From NCBI GenBank assembly GCA_018266315.1, contig JAFEAS010000125.1, forward strand, positions 1-34,822: a DNA stretch of 34,822 nucleotides. The letters run 5' to 3'. The notes beneath the pieces are model-generated. The model did not search any database. It worked only from the letters and a program-made list of their open reading frames with translations, and was not told the origin of the DNA. The position numbers were made by a program, and so were the translations under genes. How positions within the stretch are numbered: the first letter of the stretch is position 1; each line of letters starts with the position of its first letter. Source of the stretch: Chloroflexi bacterium SZAS-1 (lineage in GTDB: Bacteria > Chloroflexota > Chloroflexia > Chloroflexales > Roseiflexaceae). Positions 15,432 through 24,434 of the stretch are shown here, in pieces.

Positions 15432-17549
15432 TTAGAGGTTCGTATCTTCACGGCGTCGCGGTGCCTGCCCGACTACTTTGGACAGTGCTGCACCTAGCTC
15501 GGCAGCCCACCTCGGGCGCTCCTGGCGTTTTGCCCGCAGCAGGATGGTAAGGTACAGCGCCAGCCCAAAGTAGAGCGAGTTCAGCCCGCGTAAGTCGAGT
15601 AGCTCGAAGATTCCGCCTTGCGTCTGGCGCATGCCGTCGAGCCAGGCGCCCGCCAGCGGAATGACCAGCTGGTCGATCGCGCCGATGAGCAAGGCCCCAA
15701 GAATCGCGCCAGGCACGCTTCCGGCCCCGCCAATAACCACCATCGCCAATACCATCGCCGAGATGCGAAAATCAAACTGGTTGGGGTCGACATAACTGAA
15801 GATGCTGGCAAATAGCGCCCCGGCCACGCCTGCAATGATCGAGCCGATCACAAACGCCAGGTGCTTGGCTCGGGTTACATCGACGCCACAGCTCGCTGCG
15901 GCAACTTCATCTGCACTCAGCGCGGCCCAGGCGCGCCCAATCCGCGAGCGCGAAAGTCGCAGGCTGGCTAGCACTACCAGCGCAACCACCAATGCTGCAA
16001 TCAGATATGACTCAGTGACCGAGCTGAGGCGGTAGCCAAATACCATCGGCGGCGGAAGCGCCGCCGCACCGCGCTCGCCGCCCGTCCAGCGATCAAGATT
16101 GACAAACGTTTGTGGAATGATCAGCCCGAACGCAACCGTGACGATCGCTAGGTAATCGCCGCGCAGGCGTGTAGCGAGCGCGCCGTTGATTACCCCAAAA
16201 ATTACCGCCACCAGGCTGCTAATTGCCAGCACCAGCAAAAAATCGAGCCGGGTGGGCAGCCAGGCGCTCAGCTGCCCGCCGGTGAGCATTGCCACGGTAT
16301 AACCGCCCAGCGCGAAACAGGCCGCGTAGCCCAGATCGAGCAGGCCCGCATAGCCTAGCACAATATTCAGCCCAAGCGCGAGCAGCACATACAGCAGCAG
16401 GTGAATAGCCACAAGCTGGTAGTGCAGCCCCAGGGCCACATCAATCAGTGGGTAGGCAGCAATGAGTAAGAGGAGCGCCGCAACGAACCAAGGGCGCGGT
16501 CGGACAACCCGCTGTTCATTCAGGCTGGCGGCGCTCAGCGGCGCGGTCGGGTCGTCGTGCTGGGTTTCGCCCAGCAGCCCGCTAGGCCGCAGCGTCAGCG
16601 TCCCGATAAGCACCAGCATCAGCAGCACTGGCGTCCACTGTGAGGCCAGGAAGAAATCGCTGAAGGCGGCAAAAATACCCAGCAGCAGGCCACTAAAGAA
16701 CGCGCCGCGTGGTCGCCCAATACCGCCCAACAGGGCTGCGGTGAAGGCAAACAGGCCGCTCTGTACGCCATACTCGGTGTAGGGGTGGGTGTAATAAATC
16801 GTGAAAATAAACGCCGCCGCGCCCGAGAGTGCGCCGCCGATCGCGAATGCCAGCCGAATCGCGCCGTGATGGTCGATGCCGCACAGCCGCGCCATCTCAG
16901 CATCCTGAGCGCATGCGCGCAGCGCCCGCCCGGCCCGCGAGCTACGCAGAAACCAGCCCACCGCTAGTGCCAGCGAGATCGCAAACACCAGCACCAACAA
17001 ATCTTTCAGGCTATACATTACCTGGAGATTCAGGCCGCTGGCGCGTACTAGGTCGATATTCGGCAGCAGATCGTAGATGCCCAGGCGCGGTACTTCGGGT
17101 ACGCCCGGCACGCTGTGGTGCGCCCCAGGCATCGATTTATCCGACGTGCGCCACAGCAGCGCCGCCTCGTACAGCATGAAGGAAAGCCCGACGGTGGCGA
17201 TCAGCGGGGCCAGGCGCGAGCCACCACGAAATGGCCGAAATGCCACGCGCTCGACCGCGACATTCATTGCGCTGCCAAAGGCCATCGCGGCCACCAGCAC
17301 AAGCGCCAGGCTGCCGACTAGCGGTAGCGCCGCCATCCCAGGGATGAGATCGAGCGCGCGCACCACCACCACCACCAGCACCGTTGTGAGCGCAAACAAG
17401 TCGCCGTAGGCGAAGTTGAGCATGCGCACAGCCCCATACACCAGCGTCACACCAATTGCATTGAGCGCAATCACGGCACCATTCGAAAGACCGATCAGCA
17501 AGATTTGAAGCAGTAATTCGGCGCAGGCGGTGGTGTTACCGCAGTTCAT
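15432..17549 (-). CDS. Fused LivH-LivM branched-chain amino-acid-type ABC permease
   Basis: At 705 residues this is about the summed length of LivH and LivM. Residues 1-330 are LivH-like (GLSNGAVIALNAIGVTLVYGAVRMLNFAYGDLF, in two halves, and CGIDHHGAIRLAFAIGGALSG near 225). Residues about 355-690 are LivM-like (YAGLLDLGYAACFALGGYTVAML, then AFGLIIPQTFVNLDRWTGG and CGVDVTRAKHLAFVIGS). Together they form both membrane subunits of a HAAT-type importer for branched-chain amino acids, amides or related solutes. The binding protein and the LivG/LivF ATPases are not encoded here. ATG 17549 has AAAGGAG five bases upstream. Confidence 0.92.
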   Translation of the reverse strand: MNCGNTTACAELLLQILLIGLSNGAVIALNAIGVTLVYGAVRMLNFAYGDLFALTTVLVVVVVRALDLIPGMAALPLVGSLALVLVAAMAFGSAMNVAVERVAFRPFRGGSRLAPLIATVGLSFMLYEAALLWRTSDKSMPGAHHSVPGVPEVPRLGIYDLLPNIDLVRASGLNLQVMYSLKDLLVLVFAISLALAVGWFLRSSRAGRALRACAQDAEMARLCGIDHHGAIRLAFAIGGALSGAAAFIFTIYYTHPYTEYGVQSGLFAFTAALLGGIGRPRGAFFSGLLLGIFAAFSDFFLASQWTPVLLMLVLIGTLTLRPSGLLGETQHDDPTAPLSAASLNEQRVVRPRPWFVAALLLLIAAYPLIDVALGLHYQLVAIHLLLYVLLALGLNIVLGYAGLLDLGYAACFALGGYTVAMLTGGQLSAWLPTRLDFLLVLAISSLVAVIFGVINGALATRLRGDYLAIVTVAFGLIIPQTFVNLDRWTGGERGAAALPPPMVFGYRLSSVTESYLIAALVVALVVLASLRLSRSRIGRAWAALSADEVAAASCGVDVTRAKHLAFVIGSIIAGVAGALFASIFSYVDPNQFDFRISAMVLAMVVIGGAGSVPGAILGALLIGAIDQLVIPLAGAWLDGMRQTQGGIFELLDLRGLNSLYFGLALYLTILLRAKRQERPRWAAELGAALSKVVGQAPRRREDTNL

Positions 17550-17631
17550 GCTGGCTCCTTTGAACGAAGTTGGGAGCTATGCTATTATTCTAACCGTCAT
17601 GGTAGTGAGACTGTAGTTCAAAAGTGTGCGT

Positions 17632-18258
17632 ATGTCAAATGTTAAAAGTGTAAACACATATGCTGGCGACTTGCGCTTAGTTGGCGGGCGGCTGTGTCTT
17701 GACTTCGTGAATACCGTAAACGACCATACCCTGGAACATCCACGGGAGCATTGGTGCGATTATGGCTTATTTCTTACCTGGGCGCGCCACGCGAGTGCGC
17801 TTACACCAGCTGAGCTTGAGGAAGCCCAGGCCGTGTCTTCAGTCCACCCGCGCGGTGCCGAGGAAGCGTTGGAATTCGCACGCGGGGTGCGGCGGGCGCT
17901 TTATGGCCTGTTCAGTGCGGCGGCACATGGTCGGCCCTGTGCTCAGAGTGATCTCGAAACGTTTAACACCGCCCTGGCTCGCGTGCCACATCCTTTACGC
18001 CTCGCTGCCGGTTCGGGCGGGTTGCGCTGGGGCTGGCCTGAAGGCATCAACCCGCTTGAGCGGCCAATCTGGGCGGCAATCTATTCGGCTGCAACGCTTC
18101 TGGTTGCGTCTGAGCTAGCCCTGGTACACGAATGTGAGGGGCCGGGCTGCAGCTGGCTATTTCTTGATACCAGCCGCAATCACAGTCGGCGCTGGTGCTC
18201 CATGGAAGATTGTGGCAATCTGGCCAAGGCACGGCGCTACTATGCCCGCCGCCACTAA
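17632..18258 (+). CDS. CGNR zinc-finger (ABATE-domain) protein, putative regulator
   Basis: The 208-residue protein has an N-terminal ABATE domain (GGRLCLDFVNTVNDHTLE, with a conserved buried Asn-Thr) and a C-terminal zinc finger, CEGPGCSWLFLDTSRNHSRR followed by WCSMEDCGN and KARRYYARR, where four cysteines would bind Zn. The family name motif CGNR reads CGNL here. Such proteins are thought to be stress-linked transcription regulators, but direct evidence is thin. Start choice: ATG 17632, with GTG 17626 also in frame. It is divergent from the LivHM gene across 82 bases, so it could regulate it. Confidence 0.85.
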   Translation: MSNVKSVNTYAGDLRLVGGRLCLDFVNTVNDHTLEHPREHWCDYGLFLTWARHASALTPAELEEAQAVSSVHPRGAEEALEFARGVRRALYGLFSAAAHGRPCAQSDLETFNTALARVPHPLRLAAGSGGLRWGWPEGINPLERPIWAAIYSAATLLVASELALVHECEGPGCSWLFLDTSRNHSRRWCSMEDCGNLAKARRYYARRH

Positions 18259-18324
18259 CATAGTTCAGTTCGCGCGCCAGGGAAAGAAGTGAATCAATGG
18301 CTCAGGTAAGCGAAAGCCTTGATT

Positions 18325-19275
18325 TCAGCCTAGTGCAACCCGCTGGCCGGTGTGGAGGCTTTCGAGCGCGGCCAGGCTGATGCGTAGCGCTTCTAAGGCA
18401 TCGGCAGCGGTGGCGCGTGGCGCTGGCCCGCCCTGCAACCAGGCAATTGCTTCGCGCATCTGAAGGAGATATGGGTCGTCGGTGCCGCTACTCACCGGCA
18501 CTTCGACGCCTGCGCTAGCGTGCGCGGCGGGTGGCGTGCTTGCCCAGCTATCGTAGCTGAGCCGCCCGGCGCTGCCTTCTACCATAAAGGTTGTGCGGAA
18601 CGGAGCAGTTTCGGCCCAGCTGCCCACAATTTCGCCACTGGCTCCGCTGGCAAAGCGCAGCATGGCTACAACCTTGTGCGGAAGCGGGCTGTGTACAGTA
18701 ACGTCGGCTACTGGCCCAAAGCACCAGCGCGCCCAATCGAAATCGTGAATCATCAGGTCGAGCGCCACGCCCCCGCTGCGCGCTATGTTGGCATACCAGC
18801 CGCTTGATACTGTTGGGAACCTCCCGCCGCGTGTGGTGCTCAGGTGCCGAATGCTGCCAAGCTCGCCGCGCGCTATTGCGCTATGCGCATGCGCGTAGGC
18901 CGCGAAGTAGCGTACAACCTGGCCCACCGCCAGCCGTACACCGGCGCGGTCGGTTGCCTCAATCAGCGCCGTGCCTTCGGCCAGGGTGCGCGCCAGCGGT
19001 TTTTCGCAAAACACATGCTTCCCGGTTTGGGCCGCGGCTTGCACTAGCGGCAGATGCGTATCGGTTGGGGTTGCTACCACTACCGCATCGATATCGGGCT
19101 GTGCGAGCAGTTCGGCAGGCGATAATAGCCGGGCATTGTGCTGCTGGGCCAGCGCCACGCCTTCTGGCGCTGGTGCGCGCGTACCAAATGCGACGAGCTG
19201 CACACCAGCAATGTGGGCAAGCGCGCTGGCATGCACCTGCCCCATTGCGCCTGTGCCAAGAATTCCAATACGCAT
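18325..19275 (-). CDS. Gfo/Idh/MocA-family NAD(P)-dependent oxidoreductase
   Basis: This 316-residue protein begins MRIGILGTGAMGQVHASAL with the Rossmann GxGxxG motif. It continues with DIDAVVVATPTDTH and the catalytic EKPLA (Lys in the CEKP motif), the standard order for this family. The C-terminal alpha/beta domain contains GGVALDLMIHDFDWARW, holding the His-Asp metal/substrate residues. Relatives oxidise or reduce sugar and inositol derivatives, and the precise substrate is unknown. ATG 19275 is set by GGAGG five bases upstream; a longer reading to 19377 would overlap the next gene. Upstream gene (19368-20399) is in the same direction with a 92-base gap. Confidence 0.92.
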   Translation of the reverse strand: MRIGILGTGAMGQVHASALAHIAGVQLVAFGTRAPAPEGVALAQQHNARLLSPAELLAQPDIDAVVVATPTDTHLPLVQAAAQTGKHVFCEKPLARTLAEGTALIEATDRAGVRLAVGQVVRYFAAYAHAHSAIARGELGSIRHLSTTRGGRFPTVSSGWYANIARSGGVALDLMIHDFDWARWCFGPVADVTVHSPLPHKVVAMLRFASGASGEIVGSWAETAPFRTTFMVEGSAGRLSYDSWASTPPAAHASAGVEVPVSSGTDDPYLLQMREAIAWLQGGPAPRATAADALEALRISLAALESLHTGQRVALG

Positions 19276-19367
19276 ATAATCCTCCGCCGGGCTAGCAGTG
19301 TTGTGCGTATCATAGCAGGCTGGGGCAAAAAGACAAACGACACACAGCGGAGTTCGCTTGTGTTCGC

Positions 19368-20399
19368 CTAGCTGCACCCATTGACGAGTAATTGCTGCTC
19401 TTCAGGGCTGCCAGGCGCAACGTAGGCGTGTGCCGCGATCTTTGCCCCCTCAATTTGCCAGCCAAGCTTATCGAAGGGTGGCACATTGCTGCGTCGTAGT
19501 GTGTAGGTGCCGCAGAAGGTTTGCTGGCTGCCATCGCTGGTTGTAGCATGGACCACACTCGGTATATCGGTATATACTGAGCCAGCTGCGCCCTGGCCTT
19601 GCCCCTTACCCAGGGCAATAGTCGCACTGGCAGTATGCGCATACCCAGTAGCAAACTGCTCGAAGGTTTGCTGGCTGGCCTGCCCATTGCCGCTCCAATA
19701 GGTGAATGCCTGCGCCAAGGCGTGCTGATCTATCGCAGCATAATAGCCTTGCAGCGCGCTCTCCGGTGTTGCCAGGGTTGCAGGTGGCAGCGTGCCGCTG
19801 CTAGCGGCAATCTGTGCGCTGGTAATATGCCAGCCGCCGGTGTTGGGCACAAGCATGTACGTCCCCTGATATTGCTCAATTGTTTGGCCGGTAGTGCTGC
19901 CAGGCGTATTGACGACCGAAAGAATAGTCAGTGGGACGGTGACTACGCTGTCAGCCGCAGCGGTAGGCTCACCCAGCTGAATATCAACCTGCACCGTTTG
20001 CGTAAACCCAGCCGTAAACTGCGCAAGCGTTTGGCCGCTGGCCGCGCCATTATTGGCCCACAGGCGGTAGCTTGCTTCATATTCTTTCTGGTTGATGTTG
20101 TTGTAATAAGCGAGGATCGTTTGCACAGCGGCTGATTGACTCACTGTAGGCACCGCTGTTGGCGCAGCCGGTATGGCAGTGGGCAGCAGCGTTGTTGCCA
20201 CAGGTGTAGCCGTAGCCGCAACCGTTGGCGCTGGTGGTGTGCTAGTAGCGCTGGGCTGTGGTACAGTGGTGGCCGATGGTACTGGAACAGTGGCGGTGGG
20301 CGCACTGATTGGCTGTGTGCCACAGCTAGCAAGCGTCAGTATCAGTGCTGCGCCGGCCAGCAGTATTCGGTTATATGCTATGGATGTCAATCGCCGCAT
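19368..20399 (-). CDS. Lipoprotein with duplicated NTF2-like domain
   Basis: The 343-residue protein has a lipoprotein signal peptide (lipobox ending at C26, LASC), a long Thr/Pro/Ala-rich linker (27-85) and two similar domains of about 115-125 residues. Each starts with an Ile/Leu-x-x-YY motif (ILAYYNNINQKEYEASYRLW and LQGYYAAIDQHALAQAFTYW), continues with GQTLAQFTAGF / QQTFEQFATGY, and ends with a GTY strand followed by W-x-I-x-x-A-x-I. The pattern resembles SnoaL/NTF2-like folds. No function is known. It is probably anchored outside the membrane. ATG 20399 has AAAGGAG six bases upstream. Confidence 0.8.
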   Translation of the reverse strand: MRRLTSIAYNRILLAGAALILTLASCGTQPISAPTATVPVPSATTVPQPSATSTPPAPTVAATATPVATTLLPTAIPAAPTAVPTVSQSAAVQTILAYYNNINQKEYEASYRLWANNGAASGQTLAQFTAGFTQTVQVDIQLGEPTAAADSVVTVPLTILSVVNTPGSTTGQTIEQYQGTYMLVPNTGGWHITSAQIAASSGTLPPATLATPESALQGYYAAIDQHALAQAFTYWSGNGQASQQTFEQFATGYAHTASATIALGKGQGQGAAGSVYTDIPSVVHATTSDGSQQTFCGTYTLRRSNVPPFDKLGWQIEGAKIAAHAYVAPGSPEEQQLLVNGCS

Positions 20400-20532
20400 A
20401 ATCGGCTCCTTTCTTGGAACGCTGCCGTGAAGGTAGCCGCTGGATCGTACTACGCGCGCCGCTGAATAGCGTGATAGATAGATGATGAATAGATGAGCGT
20501 CGGTCACCCAATCCGATTTTGTGAGGTATGTA

Positions 20533-21198
20533 ATGAATGAACACCTACCCTTGGATGAGCCGCTGGCAATCTGGCAGCGCCGGTGCGAGCAATATGTGAG
20601 CCGCACGCCCCACCCGGCTGATGCTGCACACGATCTCGCGCATATCCAGCGGGTAGTCGCCACCGCGCTGACGCTGGCGCGCGCCGAGCAGGCCGAGCTG
20701 GCGGTTGTGCTGCCAGCAGCGTGGCTGCACGACTGTGTGAGTGTGCCGAAAAGCTCCCCCCAGCGTGCCCAGGCATCGCGCATGGCCGCCGATGCTGCCG
20801 ACGAATTTTTGCGCGCAGCGGGCTACCCAACCGCCTATTTGCCCGCTATTCACCACGCAATTGTGGCGCATAGCTTCTCCGCCAACATTGCCCCACTCAC
20901 CGCCGAAGCGCGCGTCGTGCAAGATGCCGATCGCCTCGATGCGCTAGGCGCGGTGGGCCTGGCGCGCTGCCTGATGCTCAGCGGCCAAGTGGGGCGGCGG
21001 CTGTACGATCCCGCCGAGCCATTTCCCCAGCAGCGCCCGCCCGATGATCAGCTGAATACAATCGACCACTTCTTCACCAAGCTATTACGCCTGGCCGAAA
21101 GCATGCAAACCGCTGCTGGCCGCGCCGAAGCCATGCGCCGCACCGCTTTTATGCACCAGTTCCTGGCTCAGCTCGCTGGCGAAATTACCGCACCATAG
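20533..21198 (+). CDS. HD-domain phosphohydrolase (YedJ-like)
   Basis: The 221-residue protein contains the HD-superfamily metal ligands: HDLAHIQRV near residue 34, WLHDC at about 71-75, HAIVAHSFS near 113-121 and the terminal Asp in VQDADRLDALGAVG near 140. This spacing matches the uncharacterised YedJ/YpgQ group, some of which hydrolyse nucleotide phosphates. ATG 20533 is chosen because GAGG lies six bases upstream; an in-frame ATG occurs four codons earlier. It appears to be a single-gene transcript, divergent from the lipoprotein gene. Confidence 0.88.
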   Translation: MNEHLPLDEPLAIWQRRCEQYVSRTPHPADAAHDLAHIQRVVATALTLARAEQAELAVVLPAAWLHDCVSVPKSSPQRAQASRMAADAADEFLRAAGYPTAYLPAIHHAIVAHSFSANIAPLTAEARVVQDADRLDALGAVGLARCLMLSGQVGRRLYDPAEPFPQQRPPDDQLNTIDHFFTKLLRLAESMQTAAGRAEAMRRTAFMHQFLAQLAGEITAP

Positions 21199-21332
21199 GG
21201 GGAATGTTGTAACATGTTGGGGGCCGCCGATACTATGCTATGCCGATATAAGGAACCAGGAGCGCCCTCCTTACATCAGCAGAATTCATAAGCCGCGTGC
21301 TTACAAGCGCGATAGTCAAAGGAAGCAACCTA

Positions 21333-21905
21333 ATGACTAATATGCCCAATAATCGCACCGAAATTGCCACGCTAGCGGGTGGCTGTTTCTGGTGCCTTGA
21401 GGCAGTGTTTGATCAGCTCAATGGGGTGAGCGAGGTAGAATCGGGCTATGCTGGTGGGCAGGTGCCGAACCCAACCTACCGGCAGGTGTGTGATGGAACA
21501 ACCGGCCACGCTGAGGTGGTGCAAATAACGTTTGATCCAGCCGTCGTGTCGTTTCGGCAGCTGCTAGAGGTATTCTTCACTATTCACGACCCAACCACAC
21601 TGAATCGGCAAGGCGCTGATTTTGGCACACAATACCGCTCGGCGATCTTCTACCATTCGCCTGAGCAGCGGCGCACGGCCGAGGGAGTGATTACCGAAAT
21701 CATGGCGGCGGGCATTTGGGACGCGCCGATTGTGACCGAGGTAACGCCATTCACGAAGTTCTATCGCGCCGAGCAATATCATCAGGAATATTACGTGAAC
21801 AATATGAACCAACCCTACTGCCGTGCGGTGGTTGCGCCAAAGGTTGCAAAGCTGCGCAAGCACTTTACCGAGCAGCTCAAGAGGCCCGCGGGATTAGGGG
21901 CATAG
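21333..21905 (+). CDS. msrA: Peptide methionine sulfoxide reductase A
   Basis: The 190-residue enzyme has the signature GGCFWCLEAVF, with catalytic C18. It also shows SGYAGG, GHAEVVQITFDP and FFTIHDPTTLNRQGADFGTQYRSAIF, all canonical. It reduces the S-epimer of methionine sulfoxide in proteins and in free form, using thioredoxin. C21 in the motif and the Cys near residue 169 (QPYCRAVV) are candidates for the resolving step. ATG 21333 follows AAAGGAAG; an upstream GTG at 21297 is weaker. MsrB is not encoded here. Confidence 0.97.
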   Translation: MTNMPNNRTEIATLAGGCFWCLEAVFDQLNGVSEVESGYAGGQVPNPTYRQVCDGTTGHAEVVQITFDPAVVSFRQLLEVFFTIHDPTTLNRQGADFGTQYRSAIFYHSPEQRRTAEGVITEIMAAGIWDAPIVTEVTPFTKFYRAEQYHQEYYVNNMNQPYCRAVVAPKVAKLRKHFTEQLKRPAGLGA

Positions 21906-21916
21906 TGCCGAGGTTC

Positions 21917-21974
21917 TAGCCCGGTCGCACCACAGCTAGGATGTTCGTATCCTGGCTGTGGTGCGACCGGGCTA
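21917..21974. terminator. 26-bp hairpin between convergent genes (bidirectional terminator)
   Basis: Bases 21917-21942 pair with 21949-21974 over 26 positions (one T-G wobble) around the loop GTTCGT. It follows msrA by 11 bases and its right arm contains the stop codon (21972-21974) of the convergent DedA-like gene. On the plus strand TTGATTTT follows; on the minus strand there is no T-run, so release in that direction may depend on another factor. Confidence 0.85.
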
Positions 21975-23267
21975 TTGATTTTCAGGCTGTGCCGGGCTGT
22001 TTGGGTGTATTTGGGTTTCGGTGGCTTCGCTGAGGGTTAGTGGCACCACCCTGAGCGCAGTTGTAGGTTCTGGCGTGGTGTCAGTTATGTTTGGGGGCGG
22101 TGTAGCACTTGGATTTGGCGCATCTACAGGTTTTGCGACAATTGGCAGTTTTTCGCTGCGCCGCAACGAAGGCAAAATAGCAATTGCTAATGCCCGGGCG
22201 CAGGCTGTGGTAAGGGCAAAGCTAAGAATGCCGACCAGCAGTGCAGGCAATAAATAATTTGGGCCACCTGCCTCCCACCAGCGATCGATTGCGCCGCCGC
22301 GCGAAATTGCTAGCGCAGGTGCCAGGAAGCTACATATCAGCAGCGTCCCTAACAAAGTAAGCCCAAGCGTTTGCAGTGCGAGGGTTGTGCCGCGTTTGGC
22401 AATAATCGGCAAAATAATTTCGTAGAATAGAATGCCAACACCCACACAGAGTATGAGCAAAACAGTATAAATCAACATATACGCACTGGCTGGCCGTAGC
22501 CCTTGCCCCAGCAGCACATTGGCCAGGGTGAAAATAATGTTGAGCTGCCGTGGCCCTACAAACATATCGGTGAGCGATGCGGCGGCGGCCCAGGTGGCCC
22601 CGAGCGCAGTTGCGCCCGCAAAGCTTGCCAGGGTAATCGCCCCCAGTGTACGGCGACGCGAGGGGGCAACCGTATATTCGGCATGCCCCTGGTAGCAAAA
22701 CCAGGCGAGTAATAACGGTAGACCAACCGACAGTACGAGCAGCCAGATCAGGCGTAGTTCTATTGCAGGGAGATGAACATAATGAACGACAGCCGGGCCG
22801 AAGATGGCACCCAGCGCAAGAAATACAGCAATATACACCGATGAGCCGACAATATGCGCGCTAATGAAGCGCCGATATGGGATGTTGAGTAGCCCACACG
22901 CCACCACTGCCAGGTAGCGTAAGCCTGGTACCGCACGCGCAACCGCAATACTTGTCCATCCGCCACGCGCCAGCAGTCGTTCCGCGCGGTCGAGCTGTTG
23001 CGGCCCGAGGTGAACATAGCGCCCGAAGCGTGTGACCAGCGGCCGCCCGCCACGGCGCACAACCGCATAGAGCCCACTTGCGCCAACCGCTGACGCTATA
23101 TTCAATAGCACAAACCAAATGCCCAGGTTGGTGTATGAGCCTGCACCCTTCACCCCCGCAAATACAATAAGCAAATCGGTGGGGATGGGCATAGGAATGC
23201 CTAATTCTTCGAGCAAGACCGCAATGAGAATTGCAATATAGCTATGTTTATCGAGTAATGAAAGCAT
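21972..23267 (-). CDS. DedA-family membrane protein with extra C-terminal membrane domain
   Basis: This 431-residue protein is twice the usual DedA length. Residues 1-200 form the DedA/SNARE-associated core: EELGIPMPIPTDLLIVFAG (the E-x-x-GIPxPxP motif), the ARGGWTSIAVARAVPGLRYL segment with the family's Gly-x-Arg motif, and IPYRRFISAHIVGS. Residues 205-370 add about four further membrane helices that I do not recognise, and the tail (375-431) is Pro/Thr-rich and probably cytoplasmic or disordered. DedA proteins act as lipid (undecaprenyl phosphate) translocases or affect envelope homeostasis. No Shine-Dalgarno precedes ATG 23267, so the start is provisional. Confidence 0.85.
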   Translation of the reverse strand: MLSLLDKHSYIAILIAVLLEELGIPMPIPTDLLIVFAGVKGAGSYTNLGIWFVLLNIASAVGASGLYAVVRRGGRPLVTRFGRYVHLGPQQLDRAERLLARGGWTSIAVARAVPGLRYLAVVACGLLNIPYRRFISAHIVGSSVYIAVFLALGAIFGPAVVHYVHLPAIELRLIWLLVLSVGLPLLLAWFCYQGHAEYTVAPSRRRTLGAITLASFAGATALGATWAAAASLTDMFVGPRQLNIIFTLANVLLGQGLRPASAYMLIYTVLLILCVGVGILFYEIILPIIAKRGTTLALQTLGLTLLGTLLICSFLAPALAISRGGAIDRWWEAGGPNYLLPALLVGILSFALTTACARALAIAILPSLRRSEKLPIVAKPVDAPNPSATPPPNITDTTPEPTTALRVVPLTLSEATETQIHPNSPAQPENQ

Positions 23268-23327
23268 ATAGTGTACTGCAACTATGCGCTACAAAAACCA
23301 CATTTTTTTATTGTATACAGTGTACCA

Positions 23328-23365
23328 CAGACCCTTGACCAGACAACTTTATAATATGTGGTCTG
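23328..23365 (+). promoter_or_regulatory. -10 box flanked by a short inverted repeat, upstream of HDAC-like gene
   Basis: CAGACC (23328-23333) and GGTCTG (23360-23365) form a 6-bp inverted repeat. It brackets a perfect -10 box TATAAT (23350-23355). It would be a sensible operator position, but six-base arms could be chance. TTGACC occurs at 23335, too close to act as the matching -35 box. Confidence 0.35.
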
Positions 23366-23393
23366 CACATCCGTTAGAATTGGGAGGGTTACC

Positions 23394-24434
23394 ATGCTAA
23401 CCGTGTATACAAGTGTGCATACGTTGCATACGGCTCCACACGAGTTCCTGGATGGACGCTTGATTCCGCCCTATGAGTCACCGGCGCGCGTTGACATGAT
23501 TCTTGCTGCAATTGAGCGGGTCGGGCTTGGCACTATGTTGCCGCCGCGCACATTTGGCATAGCTCCCGTGCGTGCCGTGCATGCTCCCGACTATCTCGAC
23601 TACTTCGAGCATGCCTATGCCCGGTGGGTTGCGGCAGGCGGCGATCCATCGGCGGTACTCCCAAGCACCCTGGCAGTACGCTGGATGCAGCGCCAGAGCA
23701 CACATCCATTGGTCGCCCCAGGTTATTACAGCTACGATCTGAGCGCACCGATTGTTGCAGGCACCTACCAGGCTGCCCGTGCCGCTGCCGATACTGCGCT
23801 GACCGGCGCGGCGCTGCTGCTCGAAGGGCACCAGCAGGCATATGCCCTGTGTCGCCCGCCCGGCCACCATGCCGGTACCGACCTTTACGGCGGCTACTGC
23901 TACCTCAATAATGCGGCGATTGCGGCCCAATTCCTATGCCAGGCACCCGCACCACGCCGGGTCGCTATTCTCGATATCGACTTTCACCATGGGAATGGCA
24001 CACAGCAGATTTTCTATGCGCGGCCAGATGTGCTGGTTGTGTCGATCCATGCCGACCCTGCGCGCGAATACCCATTCTTTGCTGGCTATGCCGATGAGCA
24101 GGGCGCTGGTGCCGGTACAGGCTTCAACCTGAACATACCGCTCGAAGCTGGGGTTGATGATGTGCGCTACCTGAATGTGTTGGAGCAGGCTCTAACTGCC
24201 GTGAAGGCATTTGCGCCACACTATCTGGTTGTATCCGCAGGTTTCGATACCTTTGGCGGCGACCCGATTGGCGATTTTGCCCTCACCAGCGCGATATATC
24301 CACAGATTGGTCGGCGCATTGCCGCGCTTGGTTTGCCGACACTGGTAGTACAAGAAGGTGGGTACGCAATTGATGCACTAGGTGAGAATGTTGCTGGCCT
24401 GCTTGTAGGCTTAATAAATGGCATTGTCGTATAA
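23394..24434 (+). CDS. Histone-deacetylase-fold amidohydrolase (acetylpolyamine deacetylase-like)
   Basis: The 346-residue zinc enzyme has RPPGHHAG with the tandem catalytic histidines H158/H159, the metal ligands D196 and H198 in DIDFHHGNGTQQIF, D285 in SAGFDTFGGDP and Y324 in EGGYAID. These residues are all present, so it should be active. Length and the N-terminal YESPARVDMI stretch resemble bacterial acetylpolyamine amidohydrolases, which deacetylate N-acetylputrescine and related compounds as dimers; an acetyl-lysine substrate is an alternative. ATG 23394 follows GGGAGGG. The gene is divergent from the DedA-like gene. Confidence 0.9.
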   Translation: MLTVYTSVHTLHTAPHEFLDGRLIPPYESPARVDMILAAIERVGLGTMLPPRTFGIAPVRAVHAPDYLDYFEHAYARWVAAGGDPSAVLPSTLAVRWMQRQSTHPLVAPGYYSYDLSAPIVAGTYQAARAAADTALTGAALLLEGHQQAYALCRPPGHHAGTDLYGGYCYLNNAAIAAQFLCQAPAPRRVAILDIDFHHGNGTQQIFYARPDVLVVSIHADPAREYPFFAGYADEQGAGAGTGFNLNIPLEAGVDDVRYLNVLEQALTAVKAFAPHYLVVSAGFDTFGGDPIGDFALTSAIYPQIGRRIAALGLPTLVVQEGGYAIDALGENVAGLLVGLINGIVV

